Of a stretch of DNA of 64,000 nt, positions 1-10,400 are shown in pieces. The notes beneath the pieces were generated by a model, which was not told where the DNA came from, searched no databases, and worked only from the letters and a program-made list of their open reading frames with translations. The DNA comes from RHLJ01 sp040222455 (lineage in GTDB: Bacteria; Bacteroidota; Rhodothermia; Balneolales; Balneolaceae). Every line of letters starts with the position of its first letter. Position 1 is the stretch's first letter. The stretch spans positions 118,944 to 182,943 of the forward strand of contig JAVKDD010000015.1 in assembly GCA_040222455.1 (NCBI GenBank), written 5' to 3'. The translations under genes and the position numbers were made by a program.

Positions 1-423
1 TGAATAAGTAAAGGTAAACTCTGATCCATCCAATCCTTCTCTTTCTAGAAAATCCAACACTTGAAACCACGGTATTGTTTGAGACGGTTCATTTAGATTT
101 TTAACAATCCCATGATCTGTTATATAATGTTTTGAAGCAAGATAACTTGAAACAAACCACATACAACCAATCCAAAGATAGGCTGCAAATATTTGATAAT
201 TCGCGATGTCTTCAATTGCTAGAACTACTAAACTTAAACTTCCAATTAAACCAAGAAAAACGGTTGCAAAAAGTGGATAGCCTTTCATCTTACCCGCTCT
301 CCAGTTCAGCCTTACATTTCGCAAACGAAATTTATTTTGTAAGGAATACCCTGCCATAAGAGTAGAAGCAATAGTAAATAAAACTACTGTTCCCTGAAAA
401 AATATAAGAAGTATCTCTTTCAA
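1..423 (-). CDS. Membrane protein, partial (3' end outside window)
   Basis: An open frame of 141 codons runs off the left edge of the window, so the C-terminus is missing. The visible protein has three hydrophobic stretches: about residues 3-26, 50-70 and 75-95. A soluble segment follows (HYITDHGIVKN, then IPWFQV) that resembles the PH-like domain at the end of many small bacterial membrane proteins. I chose the TTG at 423, three bases after the stop of the upstream BatA-like gene, because it keeps the first membrane segment whole. The first ATG is at 357 and would remove that segment. The tight spacing suggests co-transcription and translational coupling with the BatA-like gene. I do not recognise a specific function; the family call is inference. 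Confidence 0.65.
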   Translation of the reverse strand, partial: MKEILLIFFQGTVVLFTIASTLMAGYSLQNKFRLRNVRLNWRAGKMKGYPLFATVFLGLIGSLSLVVLAIEDIANYQIFAAYLWIGCMWFVSSYLASKHYITDHGIVKNLNEPSQTIPWFQVLDFLEREGLDGSEFTFTYS

Positions 424-426
424 CGA

Positions 427-2523
427 TTAACCTATTGTTTCTGCTTTATAAAATATTGATACTAACGATTCTATTACTAAAAAAAACAATCCTGCCAACA
501 TAAACCAACTCCAGATTTCTTTTCCAAAACCAGAAGCCTTAATTTCATTTTCTAAAGACTCTCCACCTAGCTCTGAAGCATCAACGTAAGCAAACCCTTC
601 CAATTGTTCTTCTAGTGTTACTTGAACAAAATCTGACTCATTTCGTTCTAAATTTACTCCAACATTATATTCACGTTCGACGTCTGAAACAGTTACCCAG
701 CCGGGGGTCCATTTTTCAGCAGGATAAGTTATTTCCACACCTGAATTAGTTACGCGAGCTTCGGGAATCACAATTTCATCATTTGCTTTCAGAATTGCTT
801 CTTCAGCTTTAAGACGGCCCTTCCATTCAAATAAATTCCCAAGATTATGTAACGAAAATCCTCCTTCTTCTGATGAAGCGGCATATAATAATGTTCTATA
901 ATAAAATGGAGCATATAATGGTTTTACAGCAAAATTTGACCATCCCGGATTATTCCCGATTGCAGACACAATCATTCGCCCTTCACCAAAACGTTTTTCT
1001 CTAATTAAGGGATCTTGATTATTGAGTAACAAAATATTGAACCCACCTGGTGAATTTGAAGGTTTAATTTTATAGTAATAGTAAATATCTGGATTTGTAA
1101 TTCTGAGGGTTTCAGTCTCTTCACGCTCAAAAAGTCCGGTAAATATAGGATGATCTTCCTGTACTTCTCCACCTTTAGCTATTGATTTAAAAGAGGAATA
1201 TTCACCTAAAACTCCTTCAAAACTACCTGCATTATACTGCCTTAAAAATGAATTATAATTTCTTATGTCTCCATTTTCTGAAGGAAAGAATAATATCCCT
1301 TTTCCATCTTGTACAAAATTTAGCAAATTACTGAAAGCGAATTCCGGAACTTCTGTGACTCCGTCTAAAATTATTGCATCAAATTCAAAAATATCACTTG
1401 TGCCAAGTAGATCGGTTTCTGCTTCTTCATAAATAAGTTGTGCATCGTTATTCCCTGACGCCTCAAGCATCACTCCTGTATATGAAACTAATGTATTATT
1501 AGCAGTTGATAGATCTTTTACCCAGAGAATTTTCCGTGTTTCTGGAACTTCAATTACAAAATAAAACTCGTTGTCTTCTGGAAACTCATCTCCTTCAATA
1601 AAAACCTTTCCTTTTGAAGAACCTATTTTACCAGGTATAACTTCGAAGTTGAAGGTTCTAGAAGAAGCTGCATCTAAAGATAGAGAATACTGCCCCACTA
1701 ATGTGCCTTCGAATTCAAGTGAAACAAACTGATTTGCAATAGGATTTGAACCATTGTTTTGAACTGTTACAGATAAATTTATAGGAAGTCCGGCTCCAAT
1801 CATATTGGTTGAAGATTCCAACCCCGAGATTATCGTATTTTGAACTTCAACCTCACCTAAATTTATAAATGTAGATGCTATTGCCCCGTTTTCATATTCA
1901 GAAACTTCATTATTTGATACTTGTGAGCGTTGGCCATCGCTTATCACAAAAAGTCTCTTATTCTCATAAGGTGCATCTTGCAATACCTTGAACAAACTTT
2001 CAATTCGCTCATTCGTGTAATTTCCAGTGCTGGAAATTTCAATTTCTTCAACTCTTCTTAATAATTGACCATGCCCAATAATGGTTGAATATTGTGCGGT
2101 TCCATTTGTTACCTGTAAAATAAATCGATCGCTTTCTTTTGAAGATTCTTCTATGGATTGCACGATTTCCTTAGCCTGTTCCATTAATGGTCCTTTGCCT
2201 CCAATCCTACTCATACTTATGCTATTATCTATTAAAATAGCATTTAAAGACGGAGCCTGACTGTTTATTGAACTTCCTAATCCTGGAGGTAAAAAAGGGC
2301 GCGATAATACAATGGCTAAACATGCAATAGCAAGTAGCCTGAGTAACAAAAGCAGATATCGTTTTACTTTTATTTTACGAATGGTGGTCTTCTGAAGCTC
2401 TTTAAAAAAAGCCAGTGTGGAAAACTGAACCCTTTGCGGGCGGCGAAGGTTTAAAAGATGGATAATAAGAGGTAGCCCTACGGCAGAAATTGCAATTAAA
2501 AAAAGCGGGCTTAAAAAACTCAT
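427..2523 (-). CDS. BatA-like membrane protein with von Willebrand factor A domain
   Basis: This 698-residue protein starts with the BatA N-terminal module: a membrane segment at about 5-23, the motif LLNLRRPQRVQFSTLAF, and a second membrane segment at about 58-76. A VWA domain follows with a metal-site motif of the DxSxS kind (IDNSISMS). There is a long beta-rich periplasmic part, then a glutamine-amidotransferase-like stretch at about 380-560, and a single C-terminal membrane helix near 670-690. Such proteins are common in Bacteroidota-type genomes, often near MoxR ATPase and other Bat genes, but none of those partners is visible here. The gene is divergent from the lipoprotein at 2635, and the downstream membrane-protein gene follows after three bases. 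The role (envelope stress or chaperone-like) is not established for this subtype. Confidence 0.8.
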   Translation of the reverse strand: MSFLSPLFLIAISAVGLPLIIHLLNLRRPQRVQFSTLAFFKELQKTTIRKIKVKRYLLLLLRLLAIACLAIVLSRPFLPPGLGSSINSQAPSLNAILIDNSISMSRIGGKGPLMEQAKEIVQSIEESSKESDRFILQVTNGTAQYSTIIGHGQLLRRVEEIEISSTGNYTNERIESLFKVLQDAPYENKRLFVISDGQRSQVSNNEVSEYENGAIASTFINLGEVEVQNTIISGLESSTNMIGAGLPINLSVTVQNNGSNPIANQFVSLEFEGTLVGQYSLSLDAASSRTFNFEVIPGKIGSSKGKVFIEGDEFPEDNEFYFVIEVPETRKILWVKDLSTANNTLVSYTGVMLEASGNNDAQLIYEEAETDLLGTSDIFEFDAIILDGVTEVPEFAFSNLLNFVQDGKGILFFPSENGDIRNYNSFLRQYNAGSFEGVLGEYSSFKSIAKGGEVQEDHPIFTGLFEREETETLRITNPDIYYYYKIKPSNSPGGFNILLLNNQDPLIREKRFGEGRMIVSAIGNNPGWSNFAVKPLYAPFYYRTLLYAASSEEGGFSLHNLGNLFEWKGRLKAEEAILKANDEIVIPEARVTNSGVEITYPAEKWTPGWVTVSDVEREYNVGVNLERNESDFVQVTLEEQLEGFAYVDASELGGESLENEIKASGFGKEIWSWFMLAGLFFLVIESLVSIFYKAETIG

Positions 2524-2634
2524 TTAGCTCTAAAAAAATGTTATTTTAGTGAAATGCTAACGAAGGAACTTTTTGAGATTTCCTGCATTAACGAAGTATC
2601 GTAATATTCAAAAAAGGACGGTCTAATTCCATTC

Positions 2635-5274
2635 ATGCAACGTACTCATTCTATAATCATTACCTTTTTTTGCATTGTCATTTTATGGGGATGTTCATCC
2701 GTGCCGGATCAAAGCTGGATAAAGCTTGTGCCACAAGAATCTACATTTTTGATTATTCCAAAATCAGGAGTGGATCTGACAAATATTAATCAAGCTGAAT
2801 ATGCAGCTATTCTTGACGATTTAACTCCAACTGCTTTTCAACAGGTTCTGGAACTGGATTCTTTGGTTACTGAAACATTAGAGCTCAAAGCTTTAGTTCT
2901 TTATCCAAATGAATCTACACAATCTCAGTTTTTATGGATTACTAAAAGCGACTTAAATCTTGAAAATTGGGCATCAAAATTCTACATCCCTTTTGAACAA
3001 AATAATTACCTTTTTTCAGATATTTTAATTCACAAACTATCTATTCGGGACGTACAAGTTTACGCGGCACAAATCAATAACTGGATTATTGTTTCGCCTT
3101 CAAGTCGTGCTATAGAAAGTTCATTACGTTCTTATCTAGGTAAAGGAAACTCAATAGAAATTTCTGAAGAACCTACCCCCGGACAACTTATTGTTAACTC
3201 AGAACAGCTTGATCATTGGGTTCAGCAATTTGCAAGTGTAGCAAACAGGCCTTCAATAATGAACTCTTTTAATGGTATTAAACCTGTTTCATTAACTTAT
3301 ACTCCTTCCGAAACTGGAAGCCCTGCTTTTGATTTTACCGGGACTCTTTCCCTAAAAGACACATCGCAATCGGTTCTAATTCAATCACTTTCATCAGAAA
3401 ATAAAACCATTTCTCTAGATCGATTTATAGCAAGTAATGCTGCTTCTTTTGCAATTTTAAGACTTGACCCCCGATTCACACCTTTACCATCAAAGGGACT
3501 ATTAAGCCAGTTAGATTCTCTTTTAATAAATGATACAGATATTTATAGAGATTTAGCTTTAGCTGCAGATCAAGAGTTTGCTGTAGTCACTTTCCCAGAA
3601 TCGGGGTTACTTGCGTCAGGCGAATTTCTATTTATGAGAAAACTGCAAAGTTTAAATGCTTTTAAAAATATTATTGATGACTTAGTGGAGCAGGATTTTA
3701 TAACAAAATCTGGAAATTCTTCCTACTATATACAAAGCGAAGTGCTGGCCAAATTAGTTGGATCTGAGCTGGCACCTTTTAGTGATTTCTATCTTTCCTT
3801 TGCTAGAGATGTTGCTGTTATTTCGAAGCGAAGAGGTTTGTCTGAGAGTGTTGAGTCCGATCGAAATCGTAGGCGTGTAATATATTATAATGATACTTAC
3901 TCTTCTGCTAGAAATAATATGCCCACAGATTTGAGCGGATTTGTGTGGACTTACTCTTCCGACTTCATGAAATTTATTGAGCCTTATGTAATGCCAAGAA
4001 ATTCTTTATCGGCTCTAATTGGGCAATATGATATTACTGTGATGACATTTTCGAAAATTGAAAATTCGAATTCTGTAAGCTTTAATTTTAAATCTCTGAT
4101 TGAAGAAGGTTCAACACAACCATATGATGAACTTTGGGTATTACCGATAAATGGGGAAGAATTATCTGGAACACCTGTACTGGCTAATCTTGTTGGGAGC
4201 TCAACTTCGGAAATCATTTTTGCTACAAAAGCTGGAAATGTAAGAGCCTTGGCTTTTGATGGCACCGTTGTAATGAATGCAACTACTAATGGAGATATTC
4301 CTGTTGGTAGCCCCGTTCTATATGATTGGTATGGCAATGGTCAACCAATAATTCTACTTGCAGCAGGTACAAAAATATATGCCTGGAATGAAGCGGGGAA
4401 CCCACTTCCTCAGTTCCCAATCGAAATTGGTGAAAGGATCAGCGCTCCGATTATAGTTACTGACGTACTTAGAAACGGAATCCCTGAAATTGTCGTCGCT
4501 ACCGAAAACCGAAAACTTCATGTTGTAGATGGAAGAGGACAAAATGTTCGTGGCTGGCCTCAATTCACAAATACTATTGTAACTAAAAAACCAACCTTTA
4601 CCCAAGTTGATGGTACTTGGTCGATATGGGCTTACTCACAAAATATATTGCACAGTTGGCTTAGAAGTGGTGGTGTTCGCCCGGGATACCCAACATTCAC
4701 AAATTCGAGTTTTACAAGTTCTCCGTACATTTTCAAAAATCAAATTCTGGGATCTGCAACTGATGGATATGTGTATTCAATTGGGAAAAAACCAAGCTTT
4801 AAAGATTCACTGTCAATAAGTATTCAGATGGATTCAATTTCCATCAAATCGTTGTACGCAACCAATAACAGCCTTACTAGTTTTTCTGTACAACCCAATG
4901 TATTACTGCGTGATAGCACTAGATTTTTCCGCTCAGATTTATACATTACTCAAAGTGCCAATGGCTCATTATTTCTGTTTAATGAGGATGGTGAGCTTAC
5001 AATAACACATAGCCTGGGACAACCTTCTTCAACTACTTTTTCTCCTCAAATTATAGATCTTAATGGTGATGGAAACGTAGAACTTGTTTCTCTTGCAGAA
5101 TTTGGTCGACTATTTGCCTGGGAAATTTTAACTGGGCAACGAATATTTAATATTCCTACTTCTGGAATGAAATTTCCCATAATTTCAGATTTAAATGGTG
5201 ATGGCCAGAAAGAACTAATTGCCCAAACCCGAGAAGGGCTTCGATGCTGGACAATCAACAAAATTGATGATTAA
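2635..5274 (+). CDS. Surface or periplasmic lipoprotein with FG-GAP/PQQ-like propeller
   Basis: The protein has 879 residues and a lipoprotein signal peptide ending in the lipobox LWGC (Cys20). Residues about 30-480 resemble the DUF3352-type fold of repeated alpha/beta units. The C-terminal half, about 500-879, is a seven- or eight-bladed propeller. Two late blades contain the calcium-binding FG-GAP signatures DLNGDGNVE and DLNGDGQKE, and others have PQQ-like tryptophan repeats (GNVRALAFDG, KIYAWNEAG). The start is not backed by a strong ribosome-binding site, but the signal peptide begins directly at this ATG. A 111-base divergent intergenic region separates it from the BatA-like gene, so the two may share regulation. 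The function is unknown; binding or scaffolding in the envelope is the likeliest role. Confidence 0.7.
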   Translation: MQRTHSIIITFFCIVILWGCSSVPDQSWIKLVPQESTFLIIPKSGVDLTNINQAEYAAILDDLTPTAFQQVLELDSLVTETLELKALVLYPNESTQSQFLWITKSDLNLENWASKFYIPFEQNNYLFSDILIHKLSIRDVQVYAAQINNWIIVSPSSRAIESSLRSYLGKGNSIEISEEPTPGQLIVNSEQLDHWVQQFASVANRPSIMNSFNGIKPVSLTYTPSETGSPAFDFTGTLSLKDTSQSVLIQSLSSENKTISLDRFIASNAASFAILRLDPRFTPLPSKGLLSQLDSLLINDTDIYRDLALAADQEFAVVTFPESGLLASGEFLFMRKLQSLNAFKNIIDDLVEQDFITKSGNSSYYIQSEVLAKLVGSELAPFSDFYLSFARDVAVISKRRGLSESVESDRNRRRVIYYNDTYSSARNNMPTDLSGFVWTYSSDFMKFIEPYVMPRNSLSALIGQYDITVMTFSKIENSNSVSFNFKSLIEEGSTQPYDELWVLPINGEELSGTPVLANLVGSSTSEIIFATKAGNVRALAFDGTVVMNATTNGDIPVGSPVLYDWYGNGQPIILLAAGTKIYAWNEAGNPLPQFPIEIGERISAPIIVTDVLRNGIPEIVVATENRKLHVVDGRGQNVRGWPQFTNTIVTKKPTFTQVDGTWSIWAYSQNILHSWLRSGGVRPGYPTFTNSSFTSSPYIFKNQILGSATDGYVYSIGKKPSFKDSLSISIQMDSISIKSLYATNNSLTSFSVQPNVLLRDSTRFFRSDLYITQSANGSLFLFNEDGELTITHSLGQPSSTTFSPQIIDLNGDGNVELVSLAEFGRLFAWEILTGQRIFNIPTSGMKFPIISDLNGDGQKELIAQTREGLRCWTINKIDD

Positions 5275-5352
5275 AATTAAGCTTCGATTTCCCTAATTAC
5301 TCTTCTTCAAACCTATATAAAAGCCTAAAAGGCGATACAACTTAAATTATAC

Positions 5353-7233
5353 ATGACTTACTTATCTACCGAAAATCTTGGAAAAAAATATGGACTCAAA
5401 CTTCTATTTGAGGGTCTTACTTTTGGGATATCAAAAGGAGATAAGACAGCACTTATCGCACAAAATGGAACTGGGAAGTCTACTCTTTTAAAAATATTAG
5501 CGGGCAAAGAAACCCCAGATACTGGTGAAGTAATGATCCGAAATGGAATCCGGATCAGCCTTCTTGAGCAAGAGCCCGAATTAGAAGATTCACTAACCAT
5601 TAATGAATTCATCACACATGGTGATAATGAGATGGTAAGTATAGTTCGAGAGTATGAGAAGGCAGTAGAAGCACAAGCAGAAAACTATAATGATGAAACT
5701 CAAAAAGCATTTGATAAAACCTTAGCTAAAATGGACGCTGCAAATGCCTGGGATTATGAGCAACGACTTCAAGCAATTCTTGGACACCTTAGCATTCATG
5801 ATTTAGATCAACCTATTTCATCGTTATCGGGAGGGCAACGTAAGCGAGTGGCATTAGCGTTTACGCTGTTAGATGAACCAGATCTCTTAATTCTTGATGA
5901 GCCTACTAACCATCTTGATGTTGAAATGATCGAATGGCTTGAAGCATATCTCACAAAAAGTACCATGACCCTATTAATGGTAACTCACGATCGCTATTTT
6001 CTAGATCGGGTTTGTAATCATATCTTAGAAATTGAAGACGGGCAACTGTATCATCATAACGGAAATTATGAATACTTCCTTCAAAAGAAAGTTGAACGAG
6101 AAGAAGTTTATGCCACAGAAGTAGCCAAAGCTGGTAAACTGGCCAAGAAAGAACTCGAATGGATGCGAAGACAACCCAAAGCTCGCACTACCAAATCTAA
6201 ATCTCGGATTGATGCTTTCTATGAAACGGAGAAAAAAGCTAATTCTGGAAAAGTGAAACAAGAGATCAAACTAGAAGTTAGTGTTTCAAGGATCGGTGGG
6301 CAGGTTTTAGAACTAAAGAAAGTAAATAAAAGCTATGATGATTTAGTAATTCTTAAAAACTTTGATTACTCATTTAATAAAGGTGAGAAAATTGGGATTA
6401 TTGGCAAAAATGGCGTTGGAAAAAGTACGTTTCTAAAAATTATTACTGGCGAAGAAGCGCCGGATTCCGGCTATGTTCTTACCGGCCAAACCATAATTTA
6501 TGGGCATTACAAACAGCAAGGCATCACTTTTAAAGAAAGTGAACGAGTAATTGATGTAATTAAAGAAGTGGCTGAAGTTATCGAACTTTCGAATGGAGAT
6601 ACCATTTCAGCATCCCAATTTTTAGAGCATTTTATGTTTGATTCAAAGATGCAGTACACTCCCGTATCAAAATTAAGTGGTGGTGAAAAACGACGGCTTG
6701 GATTGATGATGGTGCTGATTAAAAATCCGAACTTCTTAATTCTGGATGAACCTACTAATGATCTCGACCTTGTCACTTTAGAGAAGTTAGAATCGTTTTT
6801 AGCTGAATTTGGGGGTTGTTTAATTATCGTTTCTCATGATAGATATTTCATGGATAATTTAGTTGATCACTACTTTGTGTTTGAAGGGAATGGAATCATT
6901 AAAGACTTCAACGGAACCTATCAGGAATATAAAGAACAAAGTGATGCGGTAAATTCTGCACCCAAAAAAAATTCTGAAAAGAAAGTTGCTCAAGTTCCAA
7001 AACAAAAAAATACAACTAGCTCAAATAAACTTTCTTTTAATGAAAAGAAACAATATCAAAAACTGGAAAAAGAAATTGTACAATTAGAAAGTCAGAAGAC
7101 AGAAATTGAATCTCAAATGAATTCTGAACAAGATTATGCAAAACTTCAGGAACTATCTATGAACTATGCCGAAGTGAAATTGCAAATTGAAAATAAAGAA
7201 CTTCGATGGCTTGAGCTTGCTGAAAGAGCCTAA
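5353..7233 (+). CDS. uup: ABC-F family ATPase, Uup type
   Basis: A soluble protein of 626 residues with two ABC domains and no membrane segment. Domain 1 has Walker A (NGTGKSTLL, about 40-48), signature LSGGQRKRV and Walker B LLILDEPTNHLD. Domain 2 has Walker A NGVGKSTFL (about 355), signature LSGGEKRRL and Walker B FLILDEPTNDLD. The linker between the domains contains the RRQPKARTTKSKSRI segment typical of ABC-F proteins. The C-terminal 65 residues form a charged coiled coil, which in Uup binds nucleic acid. The second-domain motif TNDLD, the GNGIIKDFNG segment and the coiled-coil tail favour Uup over EttA or resistance-type ABC-F. Uup acts on ribosomes and branched DNA intermediates. No Shine-Dalgarno is obvious, which is usual in this phylum. 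Confidence 0.88.
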   Translation: MTYLSTENLGKKYGLKLLFEGLTFGISKGDKTALIAQNGTGKSTLLKILAGKETPDTGEVMIRNGIRISLLEQEPELEDSLTINEFITHGDNEMVSIVREYEKAVEAQAENYNDETQKAFDKTLAKMDAANAWDYEQRLQAILGHLSIHDLDQPISSLSGGQRKRVALAFTLLDEPDLLILDEPTNHLDVEMIEWLEAYLTKSTMTLLMVTHDRYFLDRVCNHILEIEDGQLYHHNGNYEYFLQKKVEREEVYATEVAKAGKLAKKELEWMRRQPKARTTKSKSRIDAFYETEKKANSGKVKQEIKLEVSVSRIGGQVLELKKVNKSYDDLVILKNFDYSFNKGEKIGIIGKNGVGKSTFLKIITGEEAPDSGYVLTGQTIIYGHYKQQGITFKESERVIDVIKEVAEVIELSNGDTISASQFLEHFMFDSKMQYTPVSKLSGGEKRRLGLMMVLIKNPNFLILDEPTNDLDLVTLEKLESFLAEFGGCLIIVSHDRYFMDNLVDHYFVFEGNGIIKDFNGTYQEYKEQSDAVNSAPKKNSEKKVAQVPKQKNTTSSNKLSFNEKKQYQKLEKEIVQLESQKTEIESQMNSEQDYAKLQELSMNYAEVKLQIENKELRWLELAERA

Positions 7234-7470
7234 ATTCATTGAAATACTGAACATCAACAGTCAACTATTGCTAGTATTTAAAACTAAGTTTTAGAACGGT
7301 TCAAGACTTGATTTTTTCCCGGTAAAGCCACAAAAAAAGAGCCCTAAAATGCCCTTTCGTTTTCGATTGAATTTCTAATTGGAAATCAATCTTTTTGCTG
7401 ACATATTATTGAACATTTTTCTATACAAATTATATGTCTTTTTATTCGGTAAGTTATTTTTGAGGGGTAC
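7234..7470. promoter_or_regulatory. Leader region of the sensor-kinase operon
   Basis: This 237-base gap separates uup from the five-gene kinase/response-regulator operon and is the only place in that block large enough for a promoter. It holds an AT-rich palindrome, TAAAACT-A-AGTTTTA, at 7279-7293. A clear purine-rich ribosome-binding site (GAGGGG) lies six bases before the start of the first kinase. I see no convincing GC-rich terminator for uup and cannot place a promoter with confidence. Confidence 0.35.
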
Positions 7471-10400
7471 ATGAATTCTAGTGATAAATCAGAGGATCTT
7501 TCTAAGCTTTTAAAACAGCGAGATGCTGAACTAGCTTTAATAACCAGTGTTCAAAACGGTATTGCCACTAAAATGGATATGAGCAGTATCTATGAATTAG
7601 CTGGAGACCAACTTCGAGAAGTTTTTGATGCTCAGGTTGTTGGGGTTTATACTCTTGATTTGGAACATAAAATGGAGCATTTCGAGTATTTATATGAAGA
7701 TGGTAAACGAATTTATCCAGATCCAAGACCCTATGATAAGGTAAGAGAAAAGCTCATCGAATCATCCACTTTCATTTTAATAAATGAAAATCTAGATAAG
7801 GAAGTCGAAAAAATTACTGGTGTACCTGCAAAAGCTGTTCCGGGTACCATTCTTCCAAAATCAATTCTATTTGTTCCAATGATTTTTGGTAATGAAGTTA
7901 AGGGATATGTAAGCCTTCAAAATCTTGATAAAGAACAAGCTTTCAGCGACTCTGATGTTTCGTTGCTCACAACTTTAGCGAACAGCTTGGGTACGGCTCT
8001 CGAAAACGCTCGTCTTTTGAACGAGACAGAACTTAGAAATGCTGAGTTAGCTGTTATTAATAGTGTTCAGGAAGGTTTAGTAGCTGAAATGGATCGGCAA
8101 GGAATTTATGACCTTGTAGGTGAAAAGATTAAGAACATGTTCAATGTGAAATCGGTAACCATTGTTTCATTCGATTACGAAACCAATCAAGAATACTTTG
8201 AATACAATTTCGAAAGTGATACTAGAATTTATCCAGAACCTAGAAAAATTGATGCCTTTCGACAAAAATTAATTGACGACAAAGAACTCATTCTTTTTAA
8301 TACAGATTTAAAAGAAAAAGTAGCCGCAATATTGGGAGTTGAGCCCAAAGCAATTCCCGGCACCGAATTACCAAAATCTGCCTTATTTGTGCCATTGATT
8401 TTAGGTGATACCGTAAAAGGTTATGTAAGTCTTCAAAATATTGAGATTGAGAATGCATTTATTAACTCTGACGTTCGACTATTAAGTACCCTTGCAAATA
8501 GTATGAGTGTTGCCCTTGAAAATGCAAGGCTGTTTAGTGAAACTGAACAACGAAATGCAGAGCTTGCTGTAATCAATAGTGTTCAACAAGGTCTTGTGGC
8601 TGAGATGAATATGCAGGGCATTTACGATCTTGTTGGAGAGCGCATCAGAGACCTTTTTGATTCTCAAGTAACTGCAATAGGCATTTTTGATCATGAGAAT
8701 AAAAAGGAATCATTTCATTTTCTTTTTGAAAATGGCAAAAGACTTTATGCCGATTCGAGACCGATAGATAAAATTCGACAGCGTTTAATTAAAACAAACA
8801 AACTCATTGATATTAGAGAAAATGCTGGCGATGCATATACTACCATTACTGGAGAAGCACCCAAAGCTGTTCCAGGAACAGAGTTTCCAAAATCAATGCT
8901 TTTTGTTCCACTTAGTATTGGAGATACGGTTCGTGGCTACGTAAGCCTTCAGAATCTAGATCGAGACCATGCATTCGATGATTCAGATGTCCGCCTATTA
9001 AGCACGCTCGCAAATAGTATGAGTGTTGCCCTTGAAAATGCTCGACTCTTCAATGAAACAGAACAACGAAATGCAGAATTAGCTGTAATTAACAGTGTAC
9101 AAGAAGGTCTTGTTGCCGAGATGGATATGCAAGGCATTTACGACCTTGTTGGTGAACGCATTAGAGAGTTATTCGATGCTCAAGTAACTGCGATTGCAAC
9201 CTTTAGTTTAGATTCAAATACTGAAAAATTTGAATACTTATTTGAAGATGGTGGGAGATTATACCCTAAAGAACGCCCCTATGATAAAGTTAGGGAAAAG
9301 ATTATTACTGAGCGCAGTGTTCTATTATTAAATGAAAATGCTGCTCTAGCCATGTCCAAAATTCTGGGACATTTACACAAGCCTGTTCCAGGAACTCGTG
9401 CTGCTAAATCTGCTTTGTTTGTACCGCTGATGGTTAGTGACTCCGTACGAGGATACGTTACCCTTCAAAATCTTGATAAGGAAAATGCATTCAACGAATC
9501 TGATGTTCGTCTACTTAGTACACTTGCTAATAGTATGAGCGTAGCACTTGAAAATGCACGCCTTTTCAATGAAACCGAGCAAAGAAATGCAGAACTAGCA
9601 GTAATCAATAGTGTTCAACAGGGTCTTGTGGCAGAAATGGATATGCAAGGTATTTATGACCTGGTTGGCGAACGAATTAGAGATTTATTTGATGCGCAAG
9701 TAACTGGCATTTATTCTTTCGATCATGAAACGAATTTAGAAATTTTCAGATATTTATTTGAAGATGGAGAACGTCTTTATCCAGAACCAAGACCTTTAAA
9801 TCATATTCGGGAGTGGATTATTAATTACAAGAAATTACTTCTTGTTAATGAAAATGCTGATGAAACGATTTTTAATATAACTGGGAAAGAACATGTTGCG
9901 GTTCCAGGTACACGTTTACCAAAATCTTTAGTCTTTGTACCACTCATTGTTGGAGATGAGGTAAAAGGGTGTGTTAGTTTACAAAACTTGGATCGTGAAA
10001 ATGCGTTTAGTGAATCTGATGTTCGACTCTTAAGCACACTTGCTAATAGTATGAGTGTGGCTCTCGAAAATGCTCGCCTATTTAACGAAACCGAACAGCG
10101 AAATGCAGAACTTGCAGTAATTAATAGTGTACAAGAAGGCTTAGTACGAGAAATGGATATGAGTGCTATTTATAGCCTCGTAGGAAATAGAATGTGTGAA
10201 GTATTGAATACTCAAACCATGATTATTCGAACTTTTGACCATAAAAAAGGAATCGAAAATTGGGAATTCGCGATTGAGAATGGGGAACTCATAAATGTAG
10301 AACCACGTCCATTTATTTGGGCGAATACACATTTAATAAAATCGAAGGAACCCATCCTTATCAATAAAGATTACATCCAAACTGCAAAAGGATATGGAGA

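Noticed and set aside
132..359. Plus-strand open frame of 75 codons
   Set aside because: It lies antisense to the partial membrane-protein gene, whose frame has clear membrane segments over the full 141 codons.
5322..5333. Small hairpin GCCT-AAA-AGGC before uup as a terminator
   Set aside because: The stem has only four base pairs and there is no T-tract.
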